From the NCBI RefSeq assembly GCF_029892965.1, contig NZ_JARXWN010000005.1:1-64000 (forward strand): a stretch of 64,000 nt of DNA, in the 5' to 3' direction. Below are positions 36,081-45,428 of this stretch, piece after piece (position 1 is the stretch's first letter; the number at the start of each line of letters is the position of its first letter). The DNA comes from Dysgonomonas sp. PF1-14 (GTDB taxonomy: Bacteria; Bacteroidota; Bacteroidia; Bacteroidales; Dysgonomonadaceae). Below the pieces are notes generated by a model. That model was not told where the DNA came from. It searched no databases and worked only from the letters and a program-made list of their open reading frames with translations. Made by a program: the position numbers and the translations under genes.

Positions 36081-36923
36081 ATGATTATGAAAAGATTATT
36101 TTTATCAATAGCTATAATAGCTTGTATGTCTTTGACAGCAACAGTAGGAGCACAAGAATCGAGAAGAGGAGGAAGAGAAGTTGCAAAGGAATTGAATCTG
36201 ACAGCAGATCAACAGCAGAAAATGGAGGCTGCAAAGGCTGATATGGATGCAAAAATGAAAGAACTGAGAGATAACAAATCTCTTAGTAAAGAAGATAGGA
36301 TGGCAAAAATGAAAGAGTTGCGCGAACAGCATCAGGCAGCATGTAACAATATACTGACTCCTGAACAACAGGCTAAAGCGAAAGAACTGAAAGCCAAAAG
36401 AGGAGAGAGAATGAAAGACGGCCGCAAAGGAAAAGGCAGAGACGGTAAAAGTACGGCTATGCGTCCTTACAGAGGACAAATGGACAAAGGTATATTGGCA
36501 CAGCATGGCAACAGGATGAAAGACCTGAACCTGACTGACGATCAGAAGCAAAAGATCAAAGCGTTGAACGATGAGTACAGAACAAAAACGAAAGAACTTT
36601 CGCAAAAACACCGCGACGATCTGAATAAGATATATACTCCTGAGCAGCAGGCTAAACTGAAAGATATGCGCAAAAGGCCTGCCAGAGACGGTAAATTTGC
36701 ATTCAACGGTAAGCGAGGTAGCTTCAATCTTGATGAAGCAAGCAAGGCTAAACTAAAAAGTCTGAAAGAAGATTTTATAAAACAGAAACAAGCTGTAGAA
36801 CTGAGCCGTATAGCTCCTGATGCACAGAAGCAGAAGATATCAGAACTACGTGAGAACTATAAAAAAGAAAGACGCCAGATCATGACGGATGCCTGCAAGG
36901 CTAAAGAAAATCAACCTGTATAA
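36081..36923 (+). CDS. LTXXQ-motif (Spy/CpxP-like) periplasmic protein with three repeats
   Basis: 280 residues from MIMKR (or two codons later at MKRLFL). Signal peptide to VGAQ. The mature part is about 30% Lys/Arg/Glu/Gln and helical. The Spy/CpxP pattern appears as LTADQQQKMEAAKADMDAKMKELR with ILTPEQQAK, then LTDDQKQKIKALNDEYRTKTKELS with IYTPEQQAK, and a third unit starting FNLDEASKAKLKSLKEDF. Spy-type proteins are ATP-independent periplasmic chaperones. The protein is about twice the usual length because of the repeats. Followed by a terminator at 36949-36975. Confidence 0.85.
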   Translation: MIMKRLFLSIAIIACMSLTATVGAQESRRGGREVAKELNLTADQQQKMEAAKADMDAKMKELRDNKSLSKEDRMAKMKELREQHQAACNNILTPEQQAKAKELKAKRGERMKDGRKGKGRDGKSTAMRPYRGQMDKGILAQHGNRMKDLNLTDDQKQKIKALNDEYRTKTKELSQKHRDDLNKIYTPEQQAKLKDMRKRPARDGKFAFNGKRGSFNLDEASKAKLKSLKEDFIKQKQAVELSRIAPDAQKQKISELRENYKKERRQIMTDACKAKENQPV

Positions 36924-36948
36924 CACTTATTATATATTTATTCCAAAG

Positions 36949-36975
36949 GCTGTTGGTATTACCGACAGCTTTTTT
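36949..36975 (+). terminator. Terminator of the LTXXQ gene
   Basis: GCTGTTGGT (36949-36957) pairs with ACCGACAGC (36961-36969, one G-U pair), followed by six Ts (36970-36975). MITE copy B is inserted right at the end of the T-tract. Confidence 0.85.
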
Positions 36976-36976
36976 A

Positions 36977-37168
36977 GTAACTGTTTAAATTTGATTGGCT
37001 CTCTTATTTTGTATTATATCAAATATATTTTTTTCTTTTTATTCGCAGGTTTAGCGGGCTAAACCAGGAGTGAAAAGTAGAAAATAGAGAAGAAAGAATA
37101 AAAATAAGAGTCAAAGAATAATCAGAAACAGTTATATGAAATATTTTCGGTCAAATTCAAACAGCTAC
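36977..37168. mobile_element. 192-bp MITE, copy B
   Basis: Same element as 19107-19298 in inverse orientation and of equal length. Ends are GTAACTGTTTAAATTTGA (36977-36994) and TCAAATTCAAACAGCTAC (37151-37168), the right end with two changes. Flanking TTA on both sides (36974-36976 and 37169-37171) is a three-base target duplication. The central palindrome GGTTTAGC-GGGCTAAACC is at 37048-37065. The spacer from 37172 to 37410 before yebC holds no gene; it has a direct repeat of GTAACTTGTAACT (37360-37372 and 37386-37398). Confidence 0.85.
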
Positions 37169-37410
37169 TTAATGTGATGCAAATATCATTCGGAAAAGCT
37201 CATGCGTGTATTGGTGGCATATGTGCATGATTTTTATACATCAGACAATTATATTGAGGAATAAGTGTAACAATTGAAATTCTTCACTCTTAATTTTTCA
37301 TTCTTCATTTACTTTTCATACTTTTGCCTAGCGAAAAATAAAACTGATTTATTGACCGTAACTTGTAACTGCCCCATAGGGCAAAGTAACTTGTAACTAA
37401 AAATATATTT

Positions 37411-38139
37411 ATGGGAAGAGCGTTTGAATACCGCAAAGCGACAAAGCTGAAACGCTGGGGCAACATGGCCCGTGTGTTCACAAAATTAGGCAGACAAATA
37501 ACAATAGCAGCTAAAGAAGGCGGTCCCGAGCCGGATACTAATCCGCGTCTGCGTGTATTGATGCAACAGGCGAAGAAGGAAAACATGCCTAAGGACAATG
37601 TAGAACGTGCTATAAAGAAAGCTATATCGAAAGACGAGGCCGACTATAAAGAGGTGAATTACGAAGGCTATGGCCCTTACGGAATCGCCATTTTCGTAGA
37701 GACCGCAACAGATAACCCTACACGTACAGTAGCCAATGTACGCAGCTATTTCAACAAACATGGAGGTTCGCTGGGAACATCGGGCAGCCTTGAATTCTTG
37801 TTTGAGCACAAATGTGTATTCAAAATTTCAACGAAAGAAGGAGTTTCACTCGAAGACCTCGAACTGGAACTGATCGACTTCGGTGTGGATGAAGTAGAAC
37901 AGGATGGTGACGATATAATCCTGTATGGCGAATTCAAGTCATATTCTGACATACAAAAGTATCTGGAAGAAAACGAATTTGAAATTCACAGTGCAGAGTT
38001 TGAGCGTATTCCTAACGATCTGAAAGAACTGACAAAAGAGCAACAGGAACAGATTCAGAAATTGCTGGATAAATTTGACGACGATGACGATGTACAGAAC
38101 GTTTTCCACAATATGAAGGAAGATGTAGAGGAAGAATAA
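37411..38139 (+). CDS. yebC: YebC/PmpR family protein
   Basis: 242 residues, the standard family length. MGRAFEYRKATKLKRWGNMARVFTKLGRQITIAAKEGG is the conserved N-terminus, followed by ARVLMQQAKKENMPKDNVERAIKKA and EGYGPYGIAIFVETATDNPTRTVANVRSYFNKHGG. YebC proteins were annotated as transcription regulators; YebC-type proteins have also been shown to help ribosomes translate proline-rich stretches. Cytoplasmic. Followed by a strong terminator. Confidence 0.95.
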   Translation: MGRAFEYRKATKLKRWGNMARVFTKLGRQITIAAKEGGPEPDTNPRLRVLMQQAKKENMPKDNVERAIKKAISKDEADYKEVNYEGYGPYGIAIFVETATDNPTRTVANVRSYFNKHGGSLGTSGSLEFLFEHKCVFKISTKEGVSLEDLELELIDFGVDEVEQDGDDIILYGEFKSYSDIQKYLEENEFEIHSAEFERIPNDLKELTKEQQEQIQKLLDKFDDDDDVQNVFHNMKEDVEEE

Positions 38140-38162
38140 AGAATAGTCTCATATACAATGCA

Positions 38163-38196
38163 AAAACTGTAGGATAGCCATCTTACAGTTTTTTTA
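38163..38196 (+). terminator. Terminator of yebC
   Basis: AAAACTGTAGGAT (38163-38175) pairs with ATCTTACAGTTTT (38180-38192) in a 13-bp stem with loop AGCC, followed by Ts to 38196. Confidence 0.88.
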
Positions 38197-38197
38197 T

Positions 38198-38205
38198 TAC
38201 ATTTG
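38198..38205 (+). promoter_or_regulatory. Probable -7 element for the T9SS Plug gene
   Basis: TACATTTG matches TAnnTTTG, 26 bp upstream of the ATG at 38231 and just after the yebC terminator. No exact -33 TTTG. Confidence 0.5.
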
Positions 38206-38230
38206 CAGTAGAACGCATCAATCAAAGATC

Positions 38231-39487
38231 ATGAAATATTCACTAATTTGCCTATTACTTCTGAGTTGTTACGGCATACTGAATGCTCAGGCATACCGTA
38301 CACAGGCTATCTCTCCTGAAATACATACCATACAGGTGAATGTGAATGGTAATCAAAGCCTGAATCCGGTAATCAGACTTAATAGCGGAGACAGGATATA
38401 TATTAGTTTCGACCGTATAGCCGAGAATTCGTACGACCGGTTGCGTTATCGCATCCTGCATTGCGATGCATACTGGCTACCTAGTACCGGAATATCAGAC
38501 ATAGACTATCTGGATGGGTTCAACGACAACCTGATAGAAGATTACAACCCGTCGGTAAATACAACAGTGGACTATACACATTTTAGCTTGTCTATACCCA
38601 ACAAAGACACAGGCGTCAGGCTATCAGGGAATTATACTGTAGAGGTGTACGAAGAAGGCATCCCCGACAGAGTGCTTCTTACTGCATGCTTTTCGGTAGT
38701 AGATCCCATGCTGAGCATTGGTGTTACCATATCATCGAACACTGATATCGATTTCAACCGTCATCATCAGCAGTTGTCGTTTACCTTGCATCATCAGAAT
38801 CTCAATATCCGCGATCCGCGTAGTGATCTGTTTGTTTTTGTTCAACAGAATAACAGGCTCGATAATGAACGGAAGAACGTAAAACCTACTTATATCAATC
38901 CGGGTAAACTAATCTACGAACACAATAAGGAATTGATATTCGAAGCGGGAAATGAATACCGCCGTTTCGAGACATCGAGCTACCGCTACAATGGCATGAA
39001 TGTGGGACATATAGAATATGTGCGTCCCGGCTACGAGATGGATATTGTAACAGATAAGGTGAAAGCAAACCGCACGTATAGCTACGATCAGGATCAGAAC
39101 GGACGTTTCTATATCCGCAGCAACGATACGGAACTCAGCGATACGGAAGCCGATTATTTTACTACCAACTTCTCACTGCCGATGGATAGCCCGCTGAATG
39201 AGGATATATATATAAACGGAGCTTTTACAAATAACACTTTTTCCGATACGTACAAGATGAAGTACGACTTCAAGAATAAGGAATACCGCCTGTCGCTATT
39301 ATTAAAGCAGGGTTTGTACAACTATCAGTATCTGGTGAAGGATGTCAACAAATTTTCGACAGCAAAAACAGAAGGTAATTACTTCGAGGCAGAAAACGAA
39401 TATACGGTGTATGTGTATTACCGTCCTACAGGACAGCGTTACGATAGCCTTATAGGTGTGCAGACTATGCGTTCACGAGATAAGTAG
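38231..39487 (+). CDS. Type IX secretion system Plug protein (DUF5103)
   Basis: 418 residues. Signal peptide to about NAQ (20). The whole mature part matches the DUF5103 family: IHTIQVNVNGNQSLNPVIRLNSGDRIYISFD, YRILHCDAYWLPSTGISDIDYLDGFNDNLIEDY, and the C-terminal GLYNYQYLVKD with NEYTVYVYYRPTGQRYDSLIG. DUF5103 was identified as the Plug that closes the periplasmic opening of the SprA translocon of the T9SS in Flavobacterium. Length fits. Its presence implies that the organism has a type IX system encoded elsewhere; none of the other Spr/Por genes are in this window. Confidence 0.85.
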   Translation: MKYSLICLLLLSCYGILNAQAYRTQAISPEIHTIQVNVNGNQSLNPVIRLNSGDRIYISFDRIAENSYDRLRYRILHCDAYWLPSTGISDIDYLDGFNDNLIEDYNPSVNTTVDYTHFSLSIPNKDTGVRLSGNYTVEVYEEGIPDRVLLTACFSVVDPMLSIGVTISSNTDIDFNRHHQQLSFTLHHQNLNIRDPRSDLFVFVQQNNRLDNERKNVKPTYINPGKLIYEHNKELIFEAGNEYRRFETSSYRYNGMNVGHIEYVRPGYEMDIVTDKVKANRTYSYDQDQNGRFYIRSNDTELSDTEADYFTTNFSLPMDSPLNEDIYINGAFTNNTFSDTYKMKYDFKNKEYRLSLLLKQGLYNYQYLVKDVNKFSTAKTEGNYFEAENEYTVYVYYRPTGQRYDSLIGVQTMRSRDK

Positions 39488-39495
39488 TATATTCA

Positions 39496-40680
39496 CTAAG
39501 CTTTGCGGCAAACAATCAGCACTTTCCTATCATCGGATAGTGTAGTGGCGAAAATATAAATATCTCCTCCCTCTTTTAGTTTAGTTTTTTTGCGGATTTC
39601 CTGTACCGACAGGGGAAAGTTGCGTGTAGTTATATTGGCCTGTCCGATCTTCGAAAGATATTCCTTTATATCCTGCTTACTTAGCGAACAGATATGCTCT
39701 ATCTCAAATCTTCGCCCCTGAAAATCGGTTCTCAGTTCATCAGAAGTATACAAATGACTGCTCGGATGCAGTTTTCGGAAAGAATATTCAGCAGCAATAC
39801 TTTTGTATGCTCCGGCTTTCAGTATGGAGGTATTCGGCTCGTACAGATATTTATCCGGTTGCGAAGCGTAATTTACAATGGCAGTTTCTTCGCCTTCCCT
39901 GCTAAAAGTATATGAATCAGTATTATTCCCTGCTATATTGATACAATGGTATAAGGTTTTGTCAGCCGTTTTCCTCTTAATGAAAAGCAATTCTTTCACT
40001 TCATTGTTTACGCTGATTATATGAACGTCTGAAATATTCCTCATCGAGCGTACAGCTAATGATATATCGAGCATAGGTGACAATTTAATCATTACCATAT
40101 CAGCTTTCTCGTCCAACAAATCTTCTATAGCAAGTATATCGGGTGTGCAATCCGATATCAGCACAGTTTTTTTACCTGTATCATCCCTGCGGGCAGGGTC
40201 GATATATATCATAGATACAGGCTGCATATCGGTCAGATAATCCGTACCATTACTATTGACGACTGTTGCATTATTTAAGCCCAACACTTCGAAATTGTGG
40301 CGGGCTATAGCAGCCAGCTCCGGTTGGAGTTCTACATACACTGCTTCCTTGAAACCCGTAGAAAGAAATGAAAAATCGACACCAAGCCCTCCCGTCAGAT
40401 CAGCCATAGATGTACCTTCACACAAAGCGGCTTTGTAACGTGCGGTCTGCTCCGATGAACTTTGCTCCATCGACAGCGATTTAGAATATATAATATGATC
40501 ACTGGAATACCATGAAGGAATTTTGCTTTTAGCAATCTTGCGTCCCGAAATCTGCCTAATGGCAAGTTCCATATCTATATCGGGATATTTCTTCGATTTC
40601 AGAGCCAGAGAATGTACATCGTCTTGCTCGTGCTCGTTTACAAAGCGGATCAGATCGGGAGACAGATTTATTTCTTCCAT
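39496..40680 (-). CDS. Class I SAM-dependent methyltransferase with C-terminal THUMP-like domain
   Basis: 394 residues. N-terminal helical part (1-95), a Rossmann methyltransferase core with the SAM motif MADLTGGLGVDFSFLS and the acidic strand VYVELQPELAAIARHN, and SMIYIDPARRDDTGKK as the NPP(Y/F)-like position (DPAR). C-terminal residues about 300-394 form the THUMP-like domain (ITTRNFPLSVQEIRKKTKLKEGG). Likely an RNA methyltransferase; the target is unknown. The start codon overlaps the end of the tamB-like gene by 13 bp, so the two are probably translated from one transcript. Confidence 0.88.
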   Translation of the reverse strand: MEEINLSPDLIRFVNEHEQDDVHSLALKSKKYPDIDMELAIRQISGRKIAKSKIPSWYSSDHIIYSKSLSMEQSSSEQTARYKAALCEGTSMADLTGGLGVDFSFLSTGFKEAVYVELQPELAAIARHNFEVLGLNNATVVNSNGTDYLTDMQPVSMIYIDPARRDDTGKKTVLISDCTPDILAIEDLLDEKADMVMIKLSPMLDISLAVRSMRNISDVHIISVNNEVKELLFIKRKTADKTLYHCINIAGNNTDSYTFSREGEETAIVNYASQPDKYLYEPNTSILKAGAYKSIAAEYSFRKLHPSSHLYTSDELRTDFQGRRFEIEHICSLSKQDIKEYLSKIGQANITTRNFPLSVQEIRKKTKLKEGGDIYIFATTLSDDRKVLIVCRKA

Positions 40681-43600
40681 TTCAGAAAATGGCTTAATGA
40701 ACTGTCGCGCCTTGCCGAATCGGGGACTATAGGTTTGATCGTATCCGTTTTAGGCATTATTCTCAAACGCTTGTTTTTAAACAAGTCTCCTATTCCGTCA
40801 AAGTCTTTCTTATAAACAATACCGACACCTTGTGTCTGTGTTGCTTTATCTGATCTGGCACTGGTGTAATAATATTTCTCATTATAATGATTATAAGCCT
40901 TTATACGCCATGTTCCCGAATTATTCAACAAGTATTCTATATCCACATCGGTGATCATGGCTTCTTGATTCAGGTTTATATCATTTCGGTATCCGAAGTT
41001 ACCATTTATAAGCAATCTATCGTTGAGTAATCTACTAGACAGGATAATTTCGGCTTCAGTAGACGTCATTTCACTGTCACTGTAACGTATATTTGTCCCG
41101 AGCTGCCAACGGTCGTCTATCTGGCTTACAATCTTAGTCAACTGGTTTGACAAAGTAGCCGAAGCGACTGCCGCAAAATCGGAAGTCTTGTTTTCCCGAT
41201 TATCGTCTGGAGTATAGAATTTAGACATGATGAGCAACATGGCAACCTGCTTGTTGATCATATCTTCGGTATTGATAATACTTTTCAACTGGCGTTCTAC
41301 CTCTGCATCGGACGAAGGGAAATCTATATCGAGCCCCACGTTAGGATGCCTCAATGGCCCTGACAGATTCAGCACACAGTTGACCGGAATAGTTGTCAAT
41401 CCTGTACTTTCCACCATATATCGGCTCAGGTCGGTCAGGTTGGCTGTAATCTTGTATATGGCCTGCACACCAAGTACAGCCTGGAAAGGGTCTCCGTCGA
41501 ACCGCACACTACTGCCATCCTGAATAGTAAATCGCCTTTCCATAATACGCTGGAATGTAAAGTTGTAGCTACCTCTGTTGATATTATATGTTCCATACAG
41601 GCGAGGTGATGACTTTGTACTCCACGAAAACTGCATGGCTCCGCTACCCGAACCCCGCAATATATCTCCGCCAATAGGGTCCATTACCAGTTCGACTACG
41701 GCATCGGGCGTAGCATCTACATAGAAATTCATATTGATTTCCATATCGGAACTGGTCTGTATAGGCGCAGGTTGGTTAGAAGCTGTAGTAAGCGAATCAG
41801 TCGGCTCTTTCGATTTGAATTTGAGGAACGAATATTCGTTTACATATTCTTCCATAAAGTTCATACGCACCACCGTATTTTGTTCTGTACGCATACGTAT
41901 GTCTATATCTACTACCTTTTCGTCACCGCTGATAGAGCCGTTACCACTGGCAAACACTTTTCCGTAGAATAACGGATTCTGTACGGGCGTAGCATTATAC
42001 AAGAGGAAGTTGCTGGCTCTGAGATCGACCAGATACATGAAATTCTGGAAAAAGTCATGCGATACTTTACCACTTGCCAGTGCCTTATTCTTATTCTGAT
42101 CGAGCAATGTTATATCGTTGAAGTAAATAAGGTCTTTCTTCATATAGACCGTATCGGTAAACGAGTATCTGGTATTTAGGAAATTAATACCCAATTCACC
42201 GTTTTGGATAAACGCCTTCCCTTCGACAGTTACATTCGAAAAGTCTCCGTAAAGATGGACATTACCTGTGCCACGTCCCTTAATACCCTGAAATACAGCT
42301 TCTGCATACTTGTTGAGGAAACCTATATCTACACTATCGGCATCGAAGTTGATAGAAAGCCTCTGTTTGATAGGATCGAGCTCGCCATCCACTTTTGTCT
42401 GTTTGTTTTCTTTACTCACAATGAGTCCGTCCAACACGACCTTATTTGTTTCTTCATCGAGTTCGCTGAATAGATTAAGATTACCCAGATCGGTACCATT
42501 GAACTTAAAGTCCGATACCTGCAAACGCGTATTAGCATACGGTTTGTTCTCTATCGTAGAGAAGAATATATTACCGGTAGCCGCTCCGCCAAATTGCAGG
42601 GCATCTATAGCCAATGTCTGGAAAACATATTCCAGATTGATATTCTTCAATTCGGCTTTCAAGATATCGTTCGTGTTCTTTTGCGAATATTTTCCGTTTA
42701 TATTTATCTCTTGGCTACCATCATCGTTGTACACTCGGAAATTATTTACGGCATAAAGTCCCTGCTGTATCTGTATATGCGATTTCTCCATTTTCCAGCT
42801 TGCGTTATTCAATAGCAATTCGCTAGGGAAAACATCTATATCTATTTTTAGAGGATCTGTATCTTCTCTGGTAAACAATGTAGCTATGGAAAATTCTCCT
42901 TTTGCCTTTTGCTTTCCGTTGTTGAGCAGGGCTATATTGGTATTTACCAGATTGTCTTTTATGTGAGCTTTCAGCGTTATATCGTTTGTCACATCCTTCT
43001 TGCCCAGTACCAGAGCATTTATGGTTGCATCTATGACATTGTCGGGATTGTTTAGTATGACGTATCCCGATTGTATGGCTGTTCCGGCTGCCTTAACAGA
43101 CGGCACAAATGCCTCAACTTTAAATTTGTCCTGCACACTGTTGTAGAATCCTACTATTTTGGCAGGGCTCAGTATGGTCACAGGCAGATTGAGTACATTG
43201 CTCAGGCTTTCGGTATTGTTGACCTGAAACTGGAAGTCCATAATATTAACTTTATCTTCGGGCTTCTTCTTATCGTTTCGTTTAATCAATGCCGGCAGGT
43301 ATTCGTACAATGTTTGTTGTACACTGTTGATCAACGAAGAAAAGGAATACGATCCGCTGATTTCTCCTTTGAGCAAGTCTGACGTTATTTTCAGATTGCG
43401 GGCTTCTTCCTCTCCCGATACTTCCACCAGCAACTGATTCATAAGGAAGAGCTTATCTTCTCTGATAAAGTCAATGGAGTCTACTTTTATATATCCTTTT
43501 GCATTATCAATATTCTTTCCTGCAAAATTAGCATCGACAACAAATGACAGATACGAATGTTGCATCTTCTCTGCAATATGCAGATCGTCGAGCTGTACGT

Positions 43601-45131
43601 TTTTTACACGCGCTTTAAAATCGAGGATAGGATTTTCCTTATCAGTCATATCCATCAGCCCATTGATACTCAACAACCCATTCGGATCGTTTATATCAAC
43701 TTGCCCGTCCAGTTTCATCCCGTCATAACTGGCATCAAGTGCTATATCTTTGTAAGTATATCCTTTGTAGTCGAACGAATGAATATCTCCTTCTGCACTG
43801 CCTCTGATCTTTCCATATTTTGGTTTTTCCAGATCGACTGTCAGATTAAGACTTGCTTTATCTAAATCTTTATTTTCAAGTAGTCTCCCCAGTTCAAAAT
43901 TATTTGTAGATACTTTCCCCTGAACAAATGAACTTACGCCCGGCTTCGGATCAAATCCGAACAAGACATCGGTATTGACAATGCCCAGAGCTGTTTCGAG
44001 ACTTCCGAATGCTGTAAGCTGCTTAAGGTAGCCCGACACATCACCCTCAAAAGAAATGGTACCCAGACGCCTCAACTCCTGAGGCAATTGTGTCCTATTT
44101 TTAGAAAAGTTATTTACAATACTTTCTATTTCATTGCTACTGAGTTTCAGCTCGTCTATGCTACCCAGTATATACATTTTGTCTTTATTCCTCAGATCTT
44201 TTATTTCGGTATTCGACACCAGATGCAGTTCCTTACCATAATCGAGTATAAGGTCTTTTACATTCAGGTCGTCTATCGAACCTTGTATGTGTGCCTGCAA
44301 CGTTACTTCATCCTTGAAATGCTGTAATGCGGAAGTAAATGCCGCTACATCTTTTGGCGCTATGCGCGACGGAGCAATGATACAGTCAAGCGTAGCATAA
44401 TCAAGAATCTTTGCCGTATCGCTGTTAGGTGTAAGATCGAGTTCACACCTGTCGAATTGCAGATGAGAGGATGGTAAATGAAGATTGAAACCTCTGACTG
44501 AGGCTTTCTTTCCCTTAGTAATCAGCCTGAATACCAGATCGGATATTTCCACTCCGCTTTTTTCTTTCAAACTGATCTTTTTCACCTGTATATTCAGCGA
44601 ATCAGACGCCAAAGACTTCAACGCAAGCTTTGCATGCAGGTCTGATACCCGAATATGATTGGCATCGAACGACAAAGAGTCTTTGAAAGGTTTGCCATGT
44701 ACATCGTATGTAAAATGTCCGTTGGTAACATTGACGGAATTAACGACAAAATCAATCTTATTCTTTGGTTTGCTGTCGTCCTGCGGTTTGAAGGCATCTA
44801 TTATGTACTGGATGTTCAATGGCGCTACCGAATCTTGTTTCGACAGATGTACTTCAAAGTCGGTGAGCCATGCCGATGTGATAACAATACGCCCTTCAAG
44901 CAGAGAAAGAAGGTCTACACCGGCAGAGATCCTGTCTGCCATCAGTATTTTTTCGTTATTCTGTCCGTAAAGATATACACTGTCGAGTTCGAGTGTATTC
45001 ACCGGCTTGAAATGGAGTTTGCCGATGCCAAATTCGGTTCCCATCTTATTTTTCAGTTCTTTTACAATAAGGTCTTTTGCATATTCCTGAAATGCAGGCA
45101 TATTCAATAAACCATAAAGTAGTATTGCCAA
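40668..45131 (-). CDS. TamB/YtfN-like translocation and assembly module (DUF490) protein
   Basis: About 1487 residues from a TTG at 45131; the true start is unclear. The open frame continues 21 codons upstream to a TAA at 45195-45197 and encodes a membrane helix (IKRFKQIFLSVLGIFAGLAILLYG), the expected signal anchor, but holds no ATG, GTG or TTG. After NMPAFQEYAKDLIVKELKNKMG come AsmA/TamB-type beta repeats over more than 1000 residues. The conserved TamB C-terminal domain is at about 1080-1480 (GNGSISGDEKVVDIDIRM, GGDILRGSGSGAMQFSW, LNLSGPLRHPNVGLDIDFPSSD, LQLGTNIRYSDSE). Such proteins form bridge-like lipid conduits between inner and outer membranes or help outer-membrane protein assembly. 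It overlaps the methyltransferase gene downstream by 13 bp. Confidence 0.88.
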   Translation of the reverse strand: MAILLYGLLNMPAFQEYAKDLIVKELKNKMGTEFGIGKLHFKPVNTLELDSVYLYGQNNEKILMADRISAGVDLLSLLEGRIVITSAWLTDFEVHLSKQDSVAPLNIQYIIDAFKPQDDSKPKNKIDFVVNSVNVTNGHFTYDVHGKPFKDSLSFDANHIRVSDLHAKLALKSLASDSLNIQVKKISLKEKSGVEISDLVFRLITKGKKASVRGFNLHLPSSHLQFDRCELDLTPNSDTAKILDYATLDCIIAPSRIAPKDVAAFTSALQHFKDEVTLQAHIQGSIDDLNVKDLILDYGKELHLVSNTEIKDLRNKDKMYILGSIDELKLSSNEIESIVNNFSKNRTQLPQELRRLGTISFEGDVSGYLKQLTAFGSLETALGIVNTDVLFGFDPKPGVSSFVQGKVSTNNFELGRLLENKDLDKASLNLTVDLEKPKYGKIRGSAEGDIHSFDYKGYTYKDIALDASYDGMKLDGQVDINDPNGLLSINGLMDMTDKENPILDFKARVKNVQLDDLHIAEKMQHSYLSFVVDANFAGKNIDNAKGYIKVDSIDFIREDKLFLMNQLLVEVSGEEEARNLKITSDLLKGEISGSYSFSSLINSVQQTLYEYLPALIKRNDKKKPEDKVNIMDFQFQVNNTESLSNVLNLPVTILSPAKIVGFYNSVQDKFKVEAFVPSVKAAGTAIQSGYVILNNPDNVIDATINALVLGKKDVTNDITLKAHIKDNLVNTNIALLNNGKQKAKGEFSIATLFTREDTDPLKIDIDVFPSELLLNNASWKMEKSHIQIQQGLYAVNNFRVYNDDGSQEININGKYSQKNTNDILKAELKNINLEYVFQTLAIDALQFGGAATGNIFFSTIENKPYANTRLQVSDFKFNGTDLGNLNLFSELDEETNKVVLDGLIVSKENKQTKVDGELDPIKQRLSINFDADSVDIGFLNKYAEAVFQGIKGRGTGNVHLYGDFSNVTVEGKAFIQNGELGINFLNTRYSFTDTVYMKKDLIYFNDITLLDQNKNKALASGKVSHDFFQNFMYLVDLRASNFLLYNATPVQNPLFYGKVFASGNGSISGDEKVVDIDIRMRTEQNTVVRMNFMEEYVNEYSFLKFKSKEPTDSLTTASNQPAPIQTSSDMEINMNFYVDATPDAVVELVMDPIGGDILRGSGSGAMQFSWSTKSSPRLYGTYNINRGSYNFTFQRIMERRFTIQDGSSVRFDGDPFQAVLGVQAIYKITANLTDLSRYMVESTGLTTIPVNCVLNLSGPLRHPNVGLDIDFPSSDAEVERQLKSIINTEDMINKQVAMLLIMSKFYTPDDNRENKTSDFAAVASATLSNQLTKIVSQIDDRWQLGTNIRYSDSEMTSTEAEIILSSRLLNDRLLINGNFGYRNDINLNQEAMITDVDIEYLLNNSGTWRIKAYNHYNEKYYYTSARSDKATQTQGVGIVYKKDFDGIGDLFKNKRLRIMPKTDTIKPIVPDSARRDSSLSHFLKWKK

Positions 45132-45320
45132 TCCGGCAAAAATACCCAGAACCGATAAGAATATTTGCTTAAATCGTTTTATAACACTCTTTTTTTATTT
45201 GTACAAAAGTATCAAAAAAAAGTATCTGATGTCTTATTGAGCCCTCGTTATATGTCTTCTTTATTTTACTATTAAGATATTTTATAGAAATTGTGATTCA
45301 GACTGTGTCACAAAAAGGGG

Positions 45321-45418
45321 TATATCTTTATCTTTCCAGCCGGTTTACTCAGACGTAAACATCTCTTATCTGCTCACCCTGGCAGGAGAAAGCACTTCAT
45401 ACAGAAAAAGATAATATA
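45321..45418. other. Possible structured element in the gap between ABC exporter and tamB-like genes
   Basis: An outer 8-bp helix (45328-45335 with 45407-45414) encloses two small hairpins: GTTTAC/GTAAAC (45343-45348 and 45355-45360) and TGCT...AGCA with an inner CCT/AGG (45371-45394). The layout resembles a three-way junction. It is 190 bp upstream of the tamB-like start on the minus strand. It does not match a riboswitch or ribozyme class I know; it may be a new leader RNA or coincidence. Confidence 0.25.
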
Positions 45419-45428
45419 TCACAATATC

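Noticed and set aside
36105-36611. 168-residue open frame on the minus strand
   Set aside because: Antisense to the LTXXQ gene; Phe/Ser/Cys-rich noise.
45321-45418. Hammerhead, twister or known riboswitch in the gap upstream of the tamB-like gene
   Set aside because: Neither the CUGAUGA/GAAA hammerhead core nor another conserved core I know was found on either strand.
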